Below are positions 25,396 to 35,018 of a DNA stretch of 64,000 bases, in pieces (the first letter of the stretch is position 1; every line of letters starts with the position of its first letter). The position numbers and the translations under genes are program-made. This DNA is from JADGGM01 sp036393195 (lineage in GTDB: Bacteria > Gemmatimonadota > Gemmatimonadetes > Gemmatimonadales > Gemmatimonadaceae), in the NCBI GenBank assembly GCA_036393195.1, contig DASVWN010000004.1, positions 1-64,000 on the forward strand, in the 5' to 3' direction. Below the pieces are notes generated by a model. It was not told the origin of the DNA. It worked only from the letters and a program-made list of their open reading frames with translations, and ran no database searches.

Positions 25396-27477
25396 TCAGG
25401 TGCCATGTCGCAGTGTCACGAGCAGCGTGCGCGGCTGACCGGGACTCACGAAGCCGCTGGCGCGGACCTCGGCGTACTTCTTGTCGAGGATGTTCTGCAT
25501 GCCAAGCGCCACGGACCACGGGCCGCCAAGTGATACGGAGCCGCGCACGTTGAGCAGCGTGTAGGACGACGTGCGCGCGTCGGGTTCGCCGATGGGCGTG
25601 AACGGTCCGGTGTACGCGGCCCAGACGGATCCCAGCACGCCGCCGGCGTCCACGTCGAAGCCGCTCTCGACTGTGGCGCGCGCGACGCCGAACACCGGCT
25701 TGCCCGAGAGGTCGTCGCCGTCATCCGTTACGAGGCGCGTATAGTGCGCATCGTTGATCGTGGCGTGCGCGAAGAGCGCAACCGCGGGCACGAGCCCAAG
25801 CCGGCCATCGAGCTCCAGGCCGCGGCGGCGACTCTGCCCGCCCGCCGTGGTTTCCTGGGTGACATCGTTGAAGGTCTGCTCGTTCTGCACGTCCACGTTG
25901 AACAGCGCCACCGAGGCTTCGAAGCGATCGCTGTTGGCGCGCAGCCCCACTTCGCTCGCCCACTCATGACTGGGCTCGAGTGACGGATTGGCCACCGAGC
26001 CATCCGCCGAACGGAACCCGCCGTTGAACGCCGCGTATACGGCGACCGTGGGGGTGAGGCGATACCGCGCACTCAGCTTGGGTGTCGCGACCAGGTGCGA
26101 GTCATGCGCGCCCGTGCCGGCATCCCATGGCGTCATGCCATAGCGCATCCAGTCCAGCCGCCCGCCGAATCCCAGCGCGAGCCGCGGCGTGGCGTCCCAG
26201 TGTGCCTCGATGGCAGGTGCGACGGAGAGATACGTCCCGTCGAGCCGGGCAGGCACACCATTGAAGTCGAAGACGCTGTCGCGCGCGCGCAGTGTGGTGA
26301 AGTACCGCTGATACCCCGAGCGTACGAGGCGGTAATCGGCCCCTGCCATGAAGTGCACGGCGCCAAGCTGATGCTCGAAGCGCGTCGCCCCGCCCGCTTC
26401 CAGGCGGCGATCGAGCTCCTCGGTTTGCGACGTGGCTCCTTCGCCAATGCCGCCCTCGGGCGGAATGTTGAGGAAGATGTGCCACTGGCCCGCACGCGCA
26501 TACAACTGCGAGCGCAGCGTGCCGCCACGCATGGGACGCACGATGGAGCCGCGCAGCAGCCCTGCCGCCGTTCGGCCGCCATCGGTGCGATCCACGGCCA
26601 CATCAAGATCACTCTGGTCGAACCGATCCAGGGTCAGAAAGCCCGGCGAGTCCCACTGCGCGGCGTAGCCCGATGCGGCGAGCGTCGTGGTGCTGCTGGT
26701 ATCGTGCTGCCACGTGCGGCTGAACAGCAGGTGCTCCATGCTCGACTTGCTGTTCGGCCGCCAGCCATCCTCGCGCTGCGCATCGCCGGCGAGCACGAAG
26801 CCCCCGTTTTCGTTGGCGTTGCCGGTGAGCGCCGTGAGCCGGGCGTCGCCGTACGAGCCTGTGCGAAGGCTCCAGCGCGTGCCGACCGCCACGGGCACCA
26901 TCTTCACGTCAAGCTCGCCACCCATGCCGAAGTTGCCGATCCACGGCGAGACCGGTCCCTTGAGGACCTCGATGGACGAGACGGCCTCGGGCATGATCTC
27001 ATTCCAGTCGGCGTAGCCTTCGGCGTGGCCGTTCACCGGCTGGTTCAGCGGGACGCCGTCGAGCATGATCGCGACGTCGGTGGAATGGTCCGAGGTGAAT
27101 CCGCGGATGACCGCGTCGGAGGCAAAGCCCGGTCCCTGACCTTGCTGATGCACTTCCACGCCGGCGGTTTGCCGGACGATGTCCCAGACGTTCGTAGCCG
27201 GTGTGGTGCGAATCGCCTCCGGCTGGATCACGACGGCGCTCGCGGCGTCCGCGCGCGGGCTGCGGGGCGCAACGACGCGCACCGGTGGAAGCGCGTGAAT
27301 GTGGGTCGTGTCGGTTCGCGTCGTATCGGTCCGCGTCGTGTCGCGCCCGGGCTGTTGGGCGCGCGCGCGTACGGGGCCGGCAAACAGAAGCAGCGAGACG
27401 AACGAGCCGGTGATCGCGAGCGGGATCGTGGCAGACTGCCGCGATCTGTCCCGCGCGCCTGAACAGGCAGATGACAT
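25396..27477 (-). CDS. TonB-dependent outer membrane receptor, probably for copper
   Basis: A 693-residue outer-membrane beta-barrel receptor. After a signal sequence (ITGSFVSLLLFAGPVRARAQ) come an unusual repeat of DTTRT units ending THIHALP, a TonB-box-like PVRVVAP, and a plug domain with VWDIVRQTAGVEVHQQ and GFASDAVIRGFTS. The barrel ends in aromatic strands (ASGFVSPGQPRTLLVTLRHG). The start at 27477 has GGAGGGG five nt upstream; the open frame continues far upstream without sense. The adjacent upstream gene encodes a Met/His/Cys-rich exported protein, which suggests copper as cargo. That substrate is inferred from context only. Confidence 0.9.
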   Translation of the reverse strand: MSSACSGARDRSRQSATIPLAITGSFVSLLLFAGPVRARAQQPGRDTTRTDTTRTDTTHIHALPPVRVVAPRSPRADAASAVVIQPEAIRTTPATNVWDIVRQTAGVEVHQQGQGPGFASDAVIRGFTSDHSTDVAIMLDGVPLNQPVNGHAEGYADWNEIMPEAVSSIEVLKGPVSPWIGNFGMGGELDVKMVPVAVGTRWSLRTGSYGDARLTALTGNANENGGFVLAGDAQREDGWRPNSKSSMEHLLFSRTWQHDTSSTTTLAASGYAAQWDSPGFLTLDRFDQSDLDVAVDRTDGGRTAAGLLRGSIVRPMRGGTLRSQLYARAGQWHIFLNIPPEGGIGEGATSQTEELDRRLEAGGATRFEHQLGAVHFMAGADYRLVRSGYQRYFTTLRARDSVFDFNGVPARLDGTYLSVAPAIEAHWDATPRLALGFGGRLDWMRYGMTPWDAGTGAHDSHLVATPKLSARYRLTPTVAVYAAFNGGFRSADGSVANPSLEPSHEWASEVGLRANSDRFEASVALFNVDVQNEQTFNDVTQETTAGGQSRRRGLELDGRLGLVPAVALFAHATINDAHYTRLVTDDGDDLSGKPVFGVARATVESGFDVDAGGVLGSVWAAYTGPFTPIGEPDARTSSYTLLNVRGSVSLGGPWSVALGMQNILDKKYAEVRASGFVSPGQPRTLLVTLRHGT

Positions 27478-27533
27478 GATGTCCCCTCCGCAGGGGTCGT
27501 GAGAAAACAGCGTGCGTCGTGATGGCCTGCTGA

Positions 27534-27911
27534 TTACGCGACGGACGCGTGCGGAGGGGCCTGAGCGTAGGGAAGGCGATACTGCGGGGCGGACGGGGCG
27601 CCGGCGACGGTGTGACTCGGACGGGCGGCGGAGGTGGTTGTGGCCGCCTCCTGCAGCGCGATGCGTCCGGCGGCGAGCGGCACCGGCCCGGTAGTGCATG
27701 CGGCGCCCATGCACGTGCACTGATGATGCGCACTGTGCGAGCCGGGCGCGTGTCCCGATGCAGCGTGCGGCGCCATCTGCCCGGCCATCTGCATGGCCAT
27801 CGCATCGTGCATGGGGCAGAGATGCGTCGTCGCGATCTCCTGTGTGGAGGCGACGAACCAGAGGGCCAGAAATGCCGCGAAGCAGCGGCTCGCGAAGTGG
27901 CGGTTGCGCAC
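27534..27911 (-). CDS. Met/His/Cys-rich exported small protein, probable copper binding
   Basis: A 125-residue protein with an N-terminal hydrophobic signal (FAAFLALWFVAST). The following region is packed with potential Cu ligands: CPMHDAMAMQMAGQMAPH, then GSHSAHHQCTCMGAAC. It resembles small DUF2946-type proteins found next to copper-related TonB receptors. The C-terminal third is Pro/Ala-rich and looks disordered. The start is GTG at 27911, with TATATT about 10 nt upstream as a possible -10, which would give a very short or leaderless transcript. It lies 56 nt upstream of the TonB receptor and is probably co-transcribed. Confidence 0.72.
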   Translation of the reverse strand: MRNRHFASRCFAAFLALWFVASTQEIATTHLCPMHDAMAMQMAGQMAPHAASGHAPGSHSAHHQCTCMGAACTTGPVPLAAGRIALQEAATTTSAARPSHTVAGAPSAPQYRLPYAQAPPHASVA

Positions 27912-27987
27912 AGAGGCTAATATAGTGGCGGACCAGACGGAAAATGGTCACGCACACGCGGATTGGTCGTCATCGCCATTCTACCGG

Positions 27988-30333
27988 TCATCTTGCGACG
28001 TGAATCGCGTTCACCGCGACCGCCGCGAAATCGGTCCACGGCGGAAGCTGCCGCTCGAGCGCGGCGGCGTCGGTGGTCACGACATTGCGACTGGCCTCGA
28101 GCTCCATGGGCAGCGGCCGGTCGCCGCGCACCTGTAACGTGAACCGCCATCCGGTATCGGGCGGCGCGATGTACGTGACACTGATACGCTCGTCTCCGCT
28201 TGCCGAGAGCGGCGGCAGTGCGGCCGGCACGCTCCAGCCCACGAGCCGTGCGCGCGGCAACAGGAGGTGAAGGCGATACGCACCGTGCGCTGACGCGCGC
28301 AGCGAGAGCGTGCGTATTTCCGCCGCGCTGTCTGTCATGGACGAGAGCACCTCGAGTGCGGGCGCCGCATATCCAGTCGGCCCGGCACTCCGCTGGTACG
28401 CCAGCGGACGCGATGCGGTGCTGTCCATCGGCGACATTCCCGGCGCACCCGCGAGAGCCAGCTCCGGCGTAGCATAGTCCGCGCCGAATACGCGGAGCTT
28501 GCTCACCGAGTCGCTCTGCTGGTGCACAATGCGGAGGCGCTGCGGCCGCAGGTATGTGTATCGCTCGCGTGTGACGCTCACTCCCGTTGCGCTCAATGCC
28601 AGGAGCGCCATCACCAGTGTGGCGGCGCGGAGCGCGCCCGCGCGGTGCGCTCCCGGAAGCACGGCCAGCGCAATCGCGGCGACCGGAACCGCCACGATTG
28701 CGGCGAGCACGAGATCCGGCGCGATCGCCATGGGCAGGCGTCCGAACACGGGGACAAAGAGTCGCGTCAGGGTCACCAGCAGTTGCAGGGTAAGCACACC
28801 TGCCGGCAGCGCGCCCACGAGAGCTCCAACCCACCAGCGATCGTCGCGCAGCAGAAGGCCGAGCCCGAGTCCCACGGCGCCGCCAACCACCCACCAGAGC
28901 GGCAGGTAGGCCGACCCGAGGCCGAGCGCGGCAAATGCGAGGAGCACGAGCATCCAGGCCATGAGCGCGGCACACTGGGCCGCCATTCCGGCGATCGCGG
29001 GGATGAGCCCCCGGCGACGCATCCAGGAGACGAGAGGCAGTTGGCCCGCCAGCGCACCCGCGAGCGCAGCCAGGGACAAGGCGAGGATGCCCGGCGCGGG
29101 GTGCGCGAACCAGGACATCGGCCGGCGCAGCAGGTATGCCATGACAGCGGCCAGGAGCAGCGCCGCGACGATCGCTGCCGCGATGGACGCGACGACGCAC
29201 GCGAACGCGGTGGCGACTTCTCGCACGTGCACTCGTCCGCGCGCGACACAGGCGACGAGCACGATCAGTGCGAAGAGCAGCGCCCCCGCCGCCAGTCCGT
29301 ACGCCGTGTGCGCGCTGTAGCTCAGCATGAACGCGCCCAGCCCATCGTAGTACACGGCACGCTCGCTGGAGACATTGCCCGGCAGCGCGCCCGAGGCAAG
29401 AGCACGCGCGAGCGCCAGCGCGTTCGCGCCCATGTGCTGCAGCGTGCCGGGTGTCACATTCCACGTTCGATCGCGCTGGGTATGGTACGCCCAGCCGCCC
29501 TGATAGAGCGCGATATCCAGTCCGCGCCACAGTCCGATGTCGCGATAGACGCGGAAGTCCGTGTCCGACGGAATCACGCCGGACTGAAAAATGTCCTGCG
29601 CCACGACCGTGCCATACGGGTACGGCACGGCGGCGGCGTAGGCGCGGGTGAGCCACTCGTTGCCGGGCCCGGCCTGGAAGAGAATGGCTTTTCCGTGCGG
29701 TCCCGCGCTCTCGAGGTTCACGAAGGCGCGCACGTCGTGTGCCCAGGGGTGGGTGGTAAAGGCGTGCGACCCGAGGAGTCCCTGTTCTTCGCCGTCGTTG
29801 ATGTTGATGATCACGGTGTGGGCGAGCGGCGGCGCGGCGGCGAGCGCTCGCGCGATCTCCACGAGCGAGGCGACGGCCACCCCGTCGTCCGCGGCGCCCT
29901 TGCTGCCGACGGGCGTGTCATAGTGTGCGGAGAGCAGCAGCGCGGCGGAGTCGCGACCCGGAATGCGGACGAGCACGTTGCGCACCGTGTACGCGAGGAT
30001 TCCCCGCTGGCGTGGGTATTGCCACGCGCCGCTCGCGGTCTGCACCGTCACGTCCAGCCCGCGGATGCCGCCGAGCGTGCGCACGAGGAATGCGACGGCG
30101 CTGTCGGCGCCGGGCGTACCGGCGACGCGATAGCCGATGGTATCCGCCAGGTGCGTCAGGATCGGCCAGGCACGCATCGCGGAGAACTCCGTGGCCGGTG
30201 CGGTTGCGGGCACCGGGCGCGGCGGGCGCTCGCGCCAGGTCACCAGCACCATGAGCCAGATCGTGATCGCCGCAGCCGCGCTCCAGTAGAGCGCGGGGGC
30301 AAGCCAGGCAGGGCGACGGGGTGGGGAAGACAT
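27988..30333 (-). CDS. Membrane-bound M28 family zinc metallopeptidase
   Basis: A 781-residue protein with one N-terminal membrane helix (about 12-32), a catalytic domain (50-310) and a C-terminal half with about eight predicted helices followed by a soluble tail. The two-zinc aminopeptidase ligands are visible: His137 (SAHYDTP), Asp149 (AADDG), the catalytic glutamates near 182 (DGEEQG), Glu208 (NLESAG) and His284 (AYHTQRD). This architecture matches ERMP1/Fxna-like M28 peptidases. The active site would face the periplasm. The ATG at 30333 is the last part of a perfect 35-nt palindrome. The substrate is unknown. Confidence 0.88.
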   Translation of the reverse strand: MSSPPRRPAWLAPALYWSAAAAITIWLMVLVTWRERPPRPVPATAPATEFSAMRAWPILTHLADTIGYRVAGTPGADSAVAFLVRTLGGIRGLDVTVQTASGAWQYPRQRGILAYTVRNVLVRIPGRDSAALLLSAHYDTPVGSKGAADDGVAVASLVEIARALAAAPPLAHTVIININDGEEQGLLGSHAFTTHPWAHDVRAFVNLESAGPHGKAILFQAGPGNEWLTRAYAAAVPYPYGTVVAQDIFQSGVIPSDTDFRVYRDIGLWRGLDIALYQGGWAYHTQRDRTWNVTPGTLQHMGANALALARALASGALPGNVSSERAVYYDGLGAFMLSYSAHTAYGLAAGALLFALIVLVACVARGRVHVREVATAFACVVASIAAAIVAALLLAAVMAYLLRRPMSWFAHPAPGILALSLAALAGALAGQLPLVSWMRRRGLIPAIAGMAAQCAALMAWMLVLLAFAALGLGSAYLPLWWVVGGAVGLGLGLLLRDDRWWVGALVGALPAGVLTLQLLVTLTRLFVPVFGRLPMAIAPDLVLAAIVAVPVAAIALAVLPGAHRAGALRAATLVMALLALSATGVSVTRERYTYLRPQRLRIVHQQSDSVSKLRVFGADYATPELALAGAPGMSPMDSTASRPLAYQRSAGPTGYAAPALEVLSSMTDSAAEIRTLSLRASAHGAYRLHLLLPRARLVGWSVPAALPPLSASGDERISVTYIAPPDTGWRFTLQVRGDRPLPMELEASRNVVTTDAAALERQLPPWTDFAAVAVNAIHVAR

Positions 30334-30365
30334 GACGAGGGCGGCAATTTGCCGCCCTCGTCATG
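30331..30365. repeat. Perfect 35-nt palindrome at the start of the M28 peptidase gene
   Basis: Two 17-nt arms (30331-30347 and 30349-30365) are exact inverted complements around a single T. On the minus strand the stem lies between the lipoprotein gene and the peptidase gene, and the peptidase ATG forms its final three bases. No T-run follows, so it is not a standard terminator. Confidence 0.75.
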
Positions 30366-30399
30366 ACACCGTCAAGCTTTCCATCCGACCGTCATGCCG

Positions 30400-31245
30400 T
30401 CAATGGCAGTTCGTCACCGCATGCGTCTCGAGATCGAGGTCGCACGTGAGGTCGCCAATGTCGAGCGTGACATTCGGTGTGCCGTTGAAGATCACTTCCG
30501 CACGCCGTGTCACCGTCCGGCTGTACGAACGCGTGCCGGATTGCACCGTCACGAGCGCCGTGACGTTGTGCACGATCGAGCCGCTCAGCGGCCACACGTA
30601 TTGCGAGCGCGGCATGTCGAATGTCACGGCGGTGACTGTGTCGTACGCCGTGTAATGGAAGACCCGGGTGCGGTTGGTCCGAATGTACATCGTACTGTCG
30701 TGGCGCTGGCCCGTACCATCCCACGCATGCTGCACCGGCGTCACGGCGCGGTTCACATGCATCGTGGCGGTATCGGCGCGATTCACCCAGACCGTTCTCG
30801 ATGTGTTCCAGGCGGGCGTGAACGAGCCGGAGAGCGTGCGGCGATGATTCACCGAATCCGTACGGGCGTCGAAGCCCAGTCCGAACGATGTGCCTTCCCA
30901 GAACCGCTTCTGCCGAAGGAGATCCAAGCCGCGCCAGGTGGTCTTGTCGCAGGTGAACCAGCCATCGTTGTCCGGGCCGCTGCATTGCACGGTCACGTCA
31001 CCCGCGATCGCTGCATTCACTCCGGGCGCCGAGCTGCGCTCCGCGCTCGCGTAGCTGTCTTCATCCGCTGCCATGAGATCCACCGATGTCGCCATCGCAT
31101 CGCCCACGTCACTGGCCATGGACTGATTGACTTCGGAGTCGGGCAGCGTGAGATCCGGGCTCACGACGGCGTCACTGCTGCAGGCCGCAAGTCCGATCGC
31201 CAGCAGTGCCACGCCGGCGGTGCATGAAAAAATGTTCCGGTGCAT
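30400..31245 (-). CDS. Lipoprotein of unknown function
   Basis: A 281-residue protein with a clear lipoprotein signal, MHRNIFSCTAGVALLAIGLA followed by the lipobox cysteine at residue 22 (LAAC). The mature part starts with an acidic, low-complexity linker and continues with a beta-rich domain of unknown type (GTSFGLGFDARTDS, then THNVTALVTVQSG-like strands) and ends CDLDLETHAVTNCH. Four cysteines in the mature domain could form two disulfides. GAGGA lies six nt upstream of the ATG. No family recognised; location should be a lipid-anchored periplasmic or surface protein. Confidence 0.72.
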   Translation of the reverse strand: MHRNIFSCTAGVALLAIGLAACSSDAVVSPDLTLPDSEVNQSMASDVGDAMATSVDLMAADEDSYASAERSSAPGVNAAIAGDVTVQCSGPDNDGWFTCDKTTWRGLDLLRQKRFWEGTSFGLGFDARTDSVNHRRTLSGSFTPAWNTSRTVWVNRADTATMHVNRAVTPVQHAWDGTGQRHDSTMYIRTNRTRVFHYTAYDTVTAVTFDMPRSQYVWPLSGSIVHNVTALVTVQSGTRSYSRTVTRRAEVIFNGTPNVTLDIGDLTCDLDLETHAVTNCH

Positions 31246-31360
31246 GGAAGTCCTCGTTGCGCGAATGGTAGTGGCCGGCGCGTTGCCGTTCCGGGTGATG
31301 AGACGGCGCCATGGCATCGCGCGTTAAGGGGGACTAGCTTGCCTCACACCTCATTTCCAC

Positions 31361-32788
31361 TTGCAACTCGTGTCCAGCGCTTCACTTCCCAGAACGAAAA
31401 TCGTCTGTACGATCGGGCCGACGTGTGCCGCCCCCGACGTACTTGGCAGCTTGATGGATGCCGGCCTCAACGTTGCCCGCATCAACTTCTCCCACGGTAC
31501 CCACGAGCAGCACGCGGGCGTCATCGCGATCGTTCGCCGGCTCGCCGCCGCGAAGTCGCGCCCGGTGGCCATCATGGGCGACTTGCAGGGTCCGCGCATC
31601 CGCGTCGGTGATCTCGATGCGCCGCTGACGCTCACCGAAGGCGCCGATGTCGTACTGGCGCCCGAAGCGCTGGCGGACCACGCCGAAATTCCCGTGACCT
31701 ATGCCGCGCTCGCCGACGACGTCGCGGTCGGGGATCGCGTGCTCATGGATGACGGCCTCATCGAACTCGTGGTGCTCGACGTCCCGCGGCCGCGCGTGGT
31801 TGCGCGGGTCATGCACGGGGGGCCGCTGGGCAGCCACAAGGGAATCAACCTGCCCGGCGTGCGCGTTTCGGCGCCCTCCATTACCGACAAGGATCGCGCG
31901 GACGTTGCCTTCGCGGTGAGCCAGGGGCTCGATTATCTCGCGCTGAGCTTCGTGCGCCGCGCCGAGGATATCGCGCTGCTGCGCGCGATGATCCCGAAGA
32001 CGATGCTGATCGTCGCGAAGATCGAGAAGGACACCGCGCTCGCCAACATCGATGAGATCGTGGCTGCATCCGACGCGGTCATGGTGGCACGCGGCGACCT
32101 GGGCGTCGAACTGCCCTTCGAGGAAGTACCGATCGCGCAGAAGCGGATCATTGCCGTCGCGAACCGGCACGAACGCCCCGTGATCACGGCAACGCAAATG
32201 CTCGAATCCATGGTCACGCATCCGCGTCCCACGCGTGCCGAAGCGAGCGATGTGGCCAATGCCATCCTCGACGGAACGGATGCGGTCATGCTCTCCGCGG
32301 AGACCGCCATGGGCGCGTATCCGCAGCTCGCGGTGCGCGCCATGGCGCGTATCATCGCGGAAATCGAACGGCATCCGCCAGCGCGTACGCCACGCGCGAT
32401 CGGCCGGCGGCGGCAGGACGAGCCGGTCGCCACGGAGGACGCCATCGCCGCGGCCACCGCGGCTGCGGCGGAATCCCTCGCGGCGCCCGTCGTGCTCGTG
32501 TTCACGAAGAGCGGCTTCACCGCGCGTATTGTCGCGGCCCACCGCCCGGGCGTACCGATCCTGGCGCTCACGGACATCGAGCAGACCTATCGGCAGCTCG
32601 CGCTCGTGTGGGGCGTGCAGCCCGCGCTCGTGCCGCACACCTCGACGTACGAGGAGATGCTCGTGCACGGCAAGGCCGTGGTACAGGCGCGCGGCCTGGC
32701 CAAGCCGGGTGATCGGATTCCCGTCACCGCGGGCGTCCCGTTCGATGTGGCGGGCAGCACGAACCTCCTGCGCGTGGAAGTCGTGTGA
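31361..32788 (+). CDS. pyk: Pyruvate kinase
   Basis: About 475 residues converting phosphoenolpyruvate and ADP to pyruvate and ATP. Visible are RTKIVCTIGPT at the N-terminus, NVARINFSHG, the signature IVAKIEKDTALANIDEI, MVARGDLGVELPFEEVP, ITATQMLESM and LSAETAMGAYP, then the C-terminal allosteric domain. The start is uncertain: TTG at 31361 or GTG at 31370, neither with a good Shine-Dalgarno. It heads a rightward glycolytic run and overlaps the next gene by four nt (GTGA). The 115 nt between it and the divergent lipoprotein gene must hold promoters for both, but no strong sigma-70 match was seen. Confidence 0.95.
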   Translation: MQLVSSASLPRTKIVCTIGPTCAAPDVLGSLMDAGLNVARINFSHGTHEQHAGVIAIVRRLAAAKSRPVAIMGDLQGPRIRVGDLDAPLTLTEGADVVLAPEALADHAEIPVTYAALADDVAVGDRVLMDDGLIELVVLDVPRPRVVARVMHGGPLGSHKGINLPGVRVSAPSITDKDRADVAFAVSQGLDYLALSFVRRAEDIALLRAMIPKTMLIVAKIEKDTALANIDEIVAASDAVMVARGDLGVELPFEEVPIAQKRIIAVANRHERPVITATQMLESMVTHPRPTRAEASDVANAILDGTDAVMLSAETAMGAYPQLAVRAMARIIAEIERHPPARTPRAIGRRRQDEPVATEDAIAAATAAAAESLAAPVVLVFTKSGFTARIVAAHRPGVPILALTDIEQTYRQLALVWGVQPALVPHTSTYEEMLVHGKAVVQARGLAKPGDRIPVTAGVPFDVAGSTNLLRVEVV

Positions 32789-33564
32789 AGCTCACGATCC
32801 TGGGCACCGGCACCAGTTTCGGCGTTCCGCAGATCGGATGCCGGTGCGAAGTCTGCCGGTCCAGCGATCCGCGCGACAAACGCACGCGCTGCGCCGCCGT
32901 CGTGGAGAGCAGCGGTGGCACACGGCTGCTCATTGACACCCCGCCCGAGCTGCGGCTGCAGCTCATTGCTTCCGGTGTGGACCGCGTGGATGCCGTGCTC
33001 TTCACGCACGCGCACGCCGACCACACACACGGCATTGATGACCTCCGCGCGATCACCAGTCGCCGTGGTGCGGCCCTCCCGATGTACGGACCGGCCGATA
33101 CGCTGGAGCAGCTGGCTACTCGCTTCCCCTACATTTTTGATGTCCGGATGCGACCGCTGCCGGGCACATCCAAACCGGAAGGCGAAGCCCGGCCGCTGCA
33201 GGATGGAGAGCTGGTGCGCATCGGCGACATGGATGTTCTGCCCATTGCCGTGCCGCACGGTCCGGCGACCGTGTTCGCGTACCGCATGGGACCACTGGCG
33301 TACGTCACGGACGCCAAGCGGGTGCCGCCGAAGGCGCTCGAGCAGTTGCGCGGCGTCCGGGTCCTGATACTGAACGCGCTGTTCCGGACAGAGCATCCGA
33401 CGCACCTGAGCATTCCCGAGGCAGTACAGGCCGCGGCTGCCATCGGAGCCGAACGTACCTACCTCACGCACCTGACGCACGACAATCTGCACGCGGATCT
33501 GGAAGCGGAGCTTCCACCCGGCGTGACGCCCGCGTTCGATGGGCTCACCATTCGCATCGACTGA
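32785..33564 (+). CDS. MBL-fold metallohydrolase (PhnP/RNase Z-like)
   Basis: A 259-residue metallo-beta-lactamase-fold enzyme. The zinc motif THAHADH is at 74-80, and further ligands are in AVPHGPATVF and YLTHLTHDNLH. The N-terminus GTGTSFGVPQIGCRCEVC, with a CRCEVC cysteine cluster, matches the PhnP subfamily, whose characterised member hydrolyses phosphoribosyl 1,2-cyclic phosphate. A role as a general phosphodiesterase is also possible. It starts with GTG overlapping the pyk stop and ends 1 nt before pgi, so it is embedded in the glycolytic operon. Confidence 0.88.
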   Translation: MKLTILGTGTSFGVPQIGCRCEVCRSSDPRDKRTRCAAVVESSGGTRLLIDTPPELRLQLIASGVDRVDAVLFTHAHADHTHGIDDLRAITSRRGAALPMYGPADTLEQLATRFPYIFDVRMRPLPGTSKPEGEARPLQDGELVRIGDMDVLPIAVPHGPATVFAYRMGPLAYVTDAKRVPPKALEQLRGVRVLILNALFRTEHPTHLSIPEAVQAAAAIGAERTYLTHLTHDNLHADLEAELPPGVTPAFDGLTIRID

Positions 33565-33565
33565 C

Positions 33566-34951
33566 ATGGCCATCCATCTCGACTACAGCAACATGTTCGC
33601 GTCCAACGTGCCGGGTGCCGTGGATGACACCATGTGGAGTGCCGCCGTCACGTCATTCGCGGCGGCGCAGCACACGTTCGATCAACGCCGTGCCGCGGGT
33701 GAGCTCGGCTTCATTGATCTCGCCACCAGCGCTGACAGCCTGCAGGCGTTGCACGACTTTGCCGATGGGGTGGGGCAGAGCTTCACCGACATCGTCGTGC
33801 TCGGCATCGGTGGCTCCGCGCTGGGCACGATCGCGTTGCGGACGGCGCTGCGCTCCCGCGACTGGAACGAGCTCGAGGATGATGCACGCGACTTCTTTCC
33901 CCGGCTGCACGTGCTGGACAACGTGGATCCCGCGACGATCGGAGCGCTCCTGGAGCGGCTGAATCTGGGCGGGACGCTGTTCATCGTCATTTCCAAGTCG
34001 GGTTCCACCGCCGAAACGATGTCGCAGTACCTCATTGTCCGTGAACGCCTCCAGGCGACCCTGGACGAGGCCTTCTCGCGCCATCTCGTCTTCATCACCG
34101 ATCCGGCGAAAGGCGCGCTGCGCGCGATTGCCCGCAGCGAGCGCATTGTGTCGCTGGATGTCCCGCCGAATGTGGGAGGACGATTCAGCGTGCTGTCGCC
34201 CGTGGGGCTGCTCCCGGCCGCGCTCGTGGGGATCGATGTCGGCGAGCTCCTGCGCGGGGCGAAGGAGATGTTCGAACGGTGCAGCGGCGCTGCGCTCGAG
34301 CAGAATCCGGCCGCGATGTACTCGCTGCTGCAGTGGCTGGGCGATGCGAAACTGGGATTGCACACGCAGGTATTCATGCCCTACAGCGACGCCCTGCGCG
34401 ATGCGGGCGACTGGTTCGTGCAGCTCTGGGCGGAGAGCCTCGGCAAGCTGAACGATGCCGGTCAGTCGGTCGGACCCACGCCGCTCGGTGCGCTGGGTGT
34501 GACGGATCAGCACAGCAAGGTCCAGCTCTTCATGCAGGGGCCGCGCGACAAGACATTCACGTTCGTGACCGTGAAGGACGTGGCACACGATCTGACCATA
34601 CCGAAGCTGCACGGCGACATTCCCGAGCTCGCCTATCTGGGCGGCCACAAGCTGGGCGAGCTGCTCGACGTGGAGTGTCGCGCGACGGCGGGCGCGCTCG
34701 CCAGCAAGGGGCGGCCCAGCATGACCATTGCGCTGGATCACGTGGATGCCTGGCACGTGGGCGGCCTCATGATGATGCTGGAACTCGCGGTGATCTATTC
34801 GGGCGCGTTGTACGGCATCAATCCGCTGAATCAGCCCGGTGTGGAACTTGGAAAGCAGTTCACCTACGCCATGCTGGGCCGGGCCGATGCGACAGAGGCG
34901 CGCGCGCAATGGGAGGCGCTGCCCAGGCCCGATCCGCGCCGGATGATCTGA
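33566..34951 (+). CDS. pgi: Glucose-6-phosphate isomerase
   Basis: A 461-residue SIS-domain sugar isomerase interconverting glucose 6-phosphate and fructose 6-phosphate. Key segments are VVLGIGGSALGTIALRTAL (phosphate loop), FIVISKSGSTAETM, NVGGRFSVLSPVGLLPAAL, and the active-site EGDI/QQ-type region, seen here as VTDQHSKVQLFMQGP. It is the shorter bacterial type (440-460 residues, as in Bacillus) rather than the 550-residue enteric type. ATG 33566 lies 1 nt after the MBL gene stop, implying translational coupling. Confidence 0.95.
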   Translation: MAIHLDYSNMFASNVPGAVDDTMWSAAVTSFAAAQHTFDQRRAAGELGFIDLATSADSLQALHDFADGVGQSFTDIVVLGIGGSALGTIALRTALRSRDWNELEDDARDFFPRLHVLDNVDPATIGALLERLNLGGTLFIVISKSGSTAETMSQYLIVRERLQATLDEAFSRHLVFITDPAKGALRAIARSERIVSLDVPPNVGGRFSVLSPVGLLPAALVGIDVGELLRGAKEMFERCSGAALEQNPAAMYSLLQWLGDAKLGLHTQVFMPYSDALRDAGDWFVQLWAESLGKLNDAGQSVGPTPLGALGVTDQHSKVQLFMQGPRDKTFTFVTVKDVAHDLTIPKLHGDIPELAYLGGHKLGELLDVECRATAGALASKGRPSMTIALDHVDAWHVGGLMMMLELAVIYSGALYGINPLNQPGVELGKQFTYAMLGRADATEARAQWEALPRPDPRRMI

Positions 34952-35018
34952 GCGGGCCAACCCTTGCGGCTCAAGTCGAGCGGACACAGGTTGTCGAAAG
35001 GAGCTGGGCGGGCCACTG

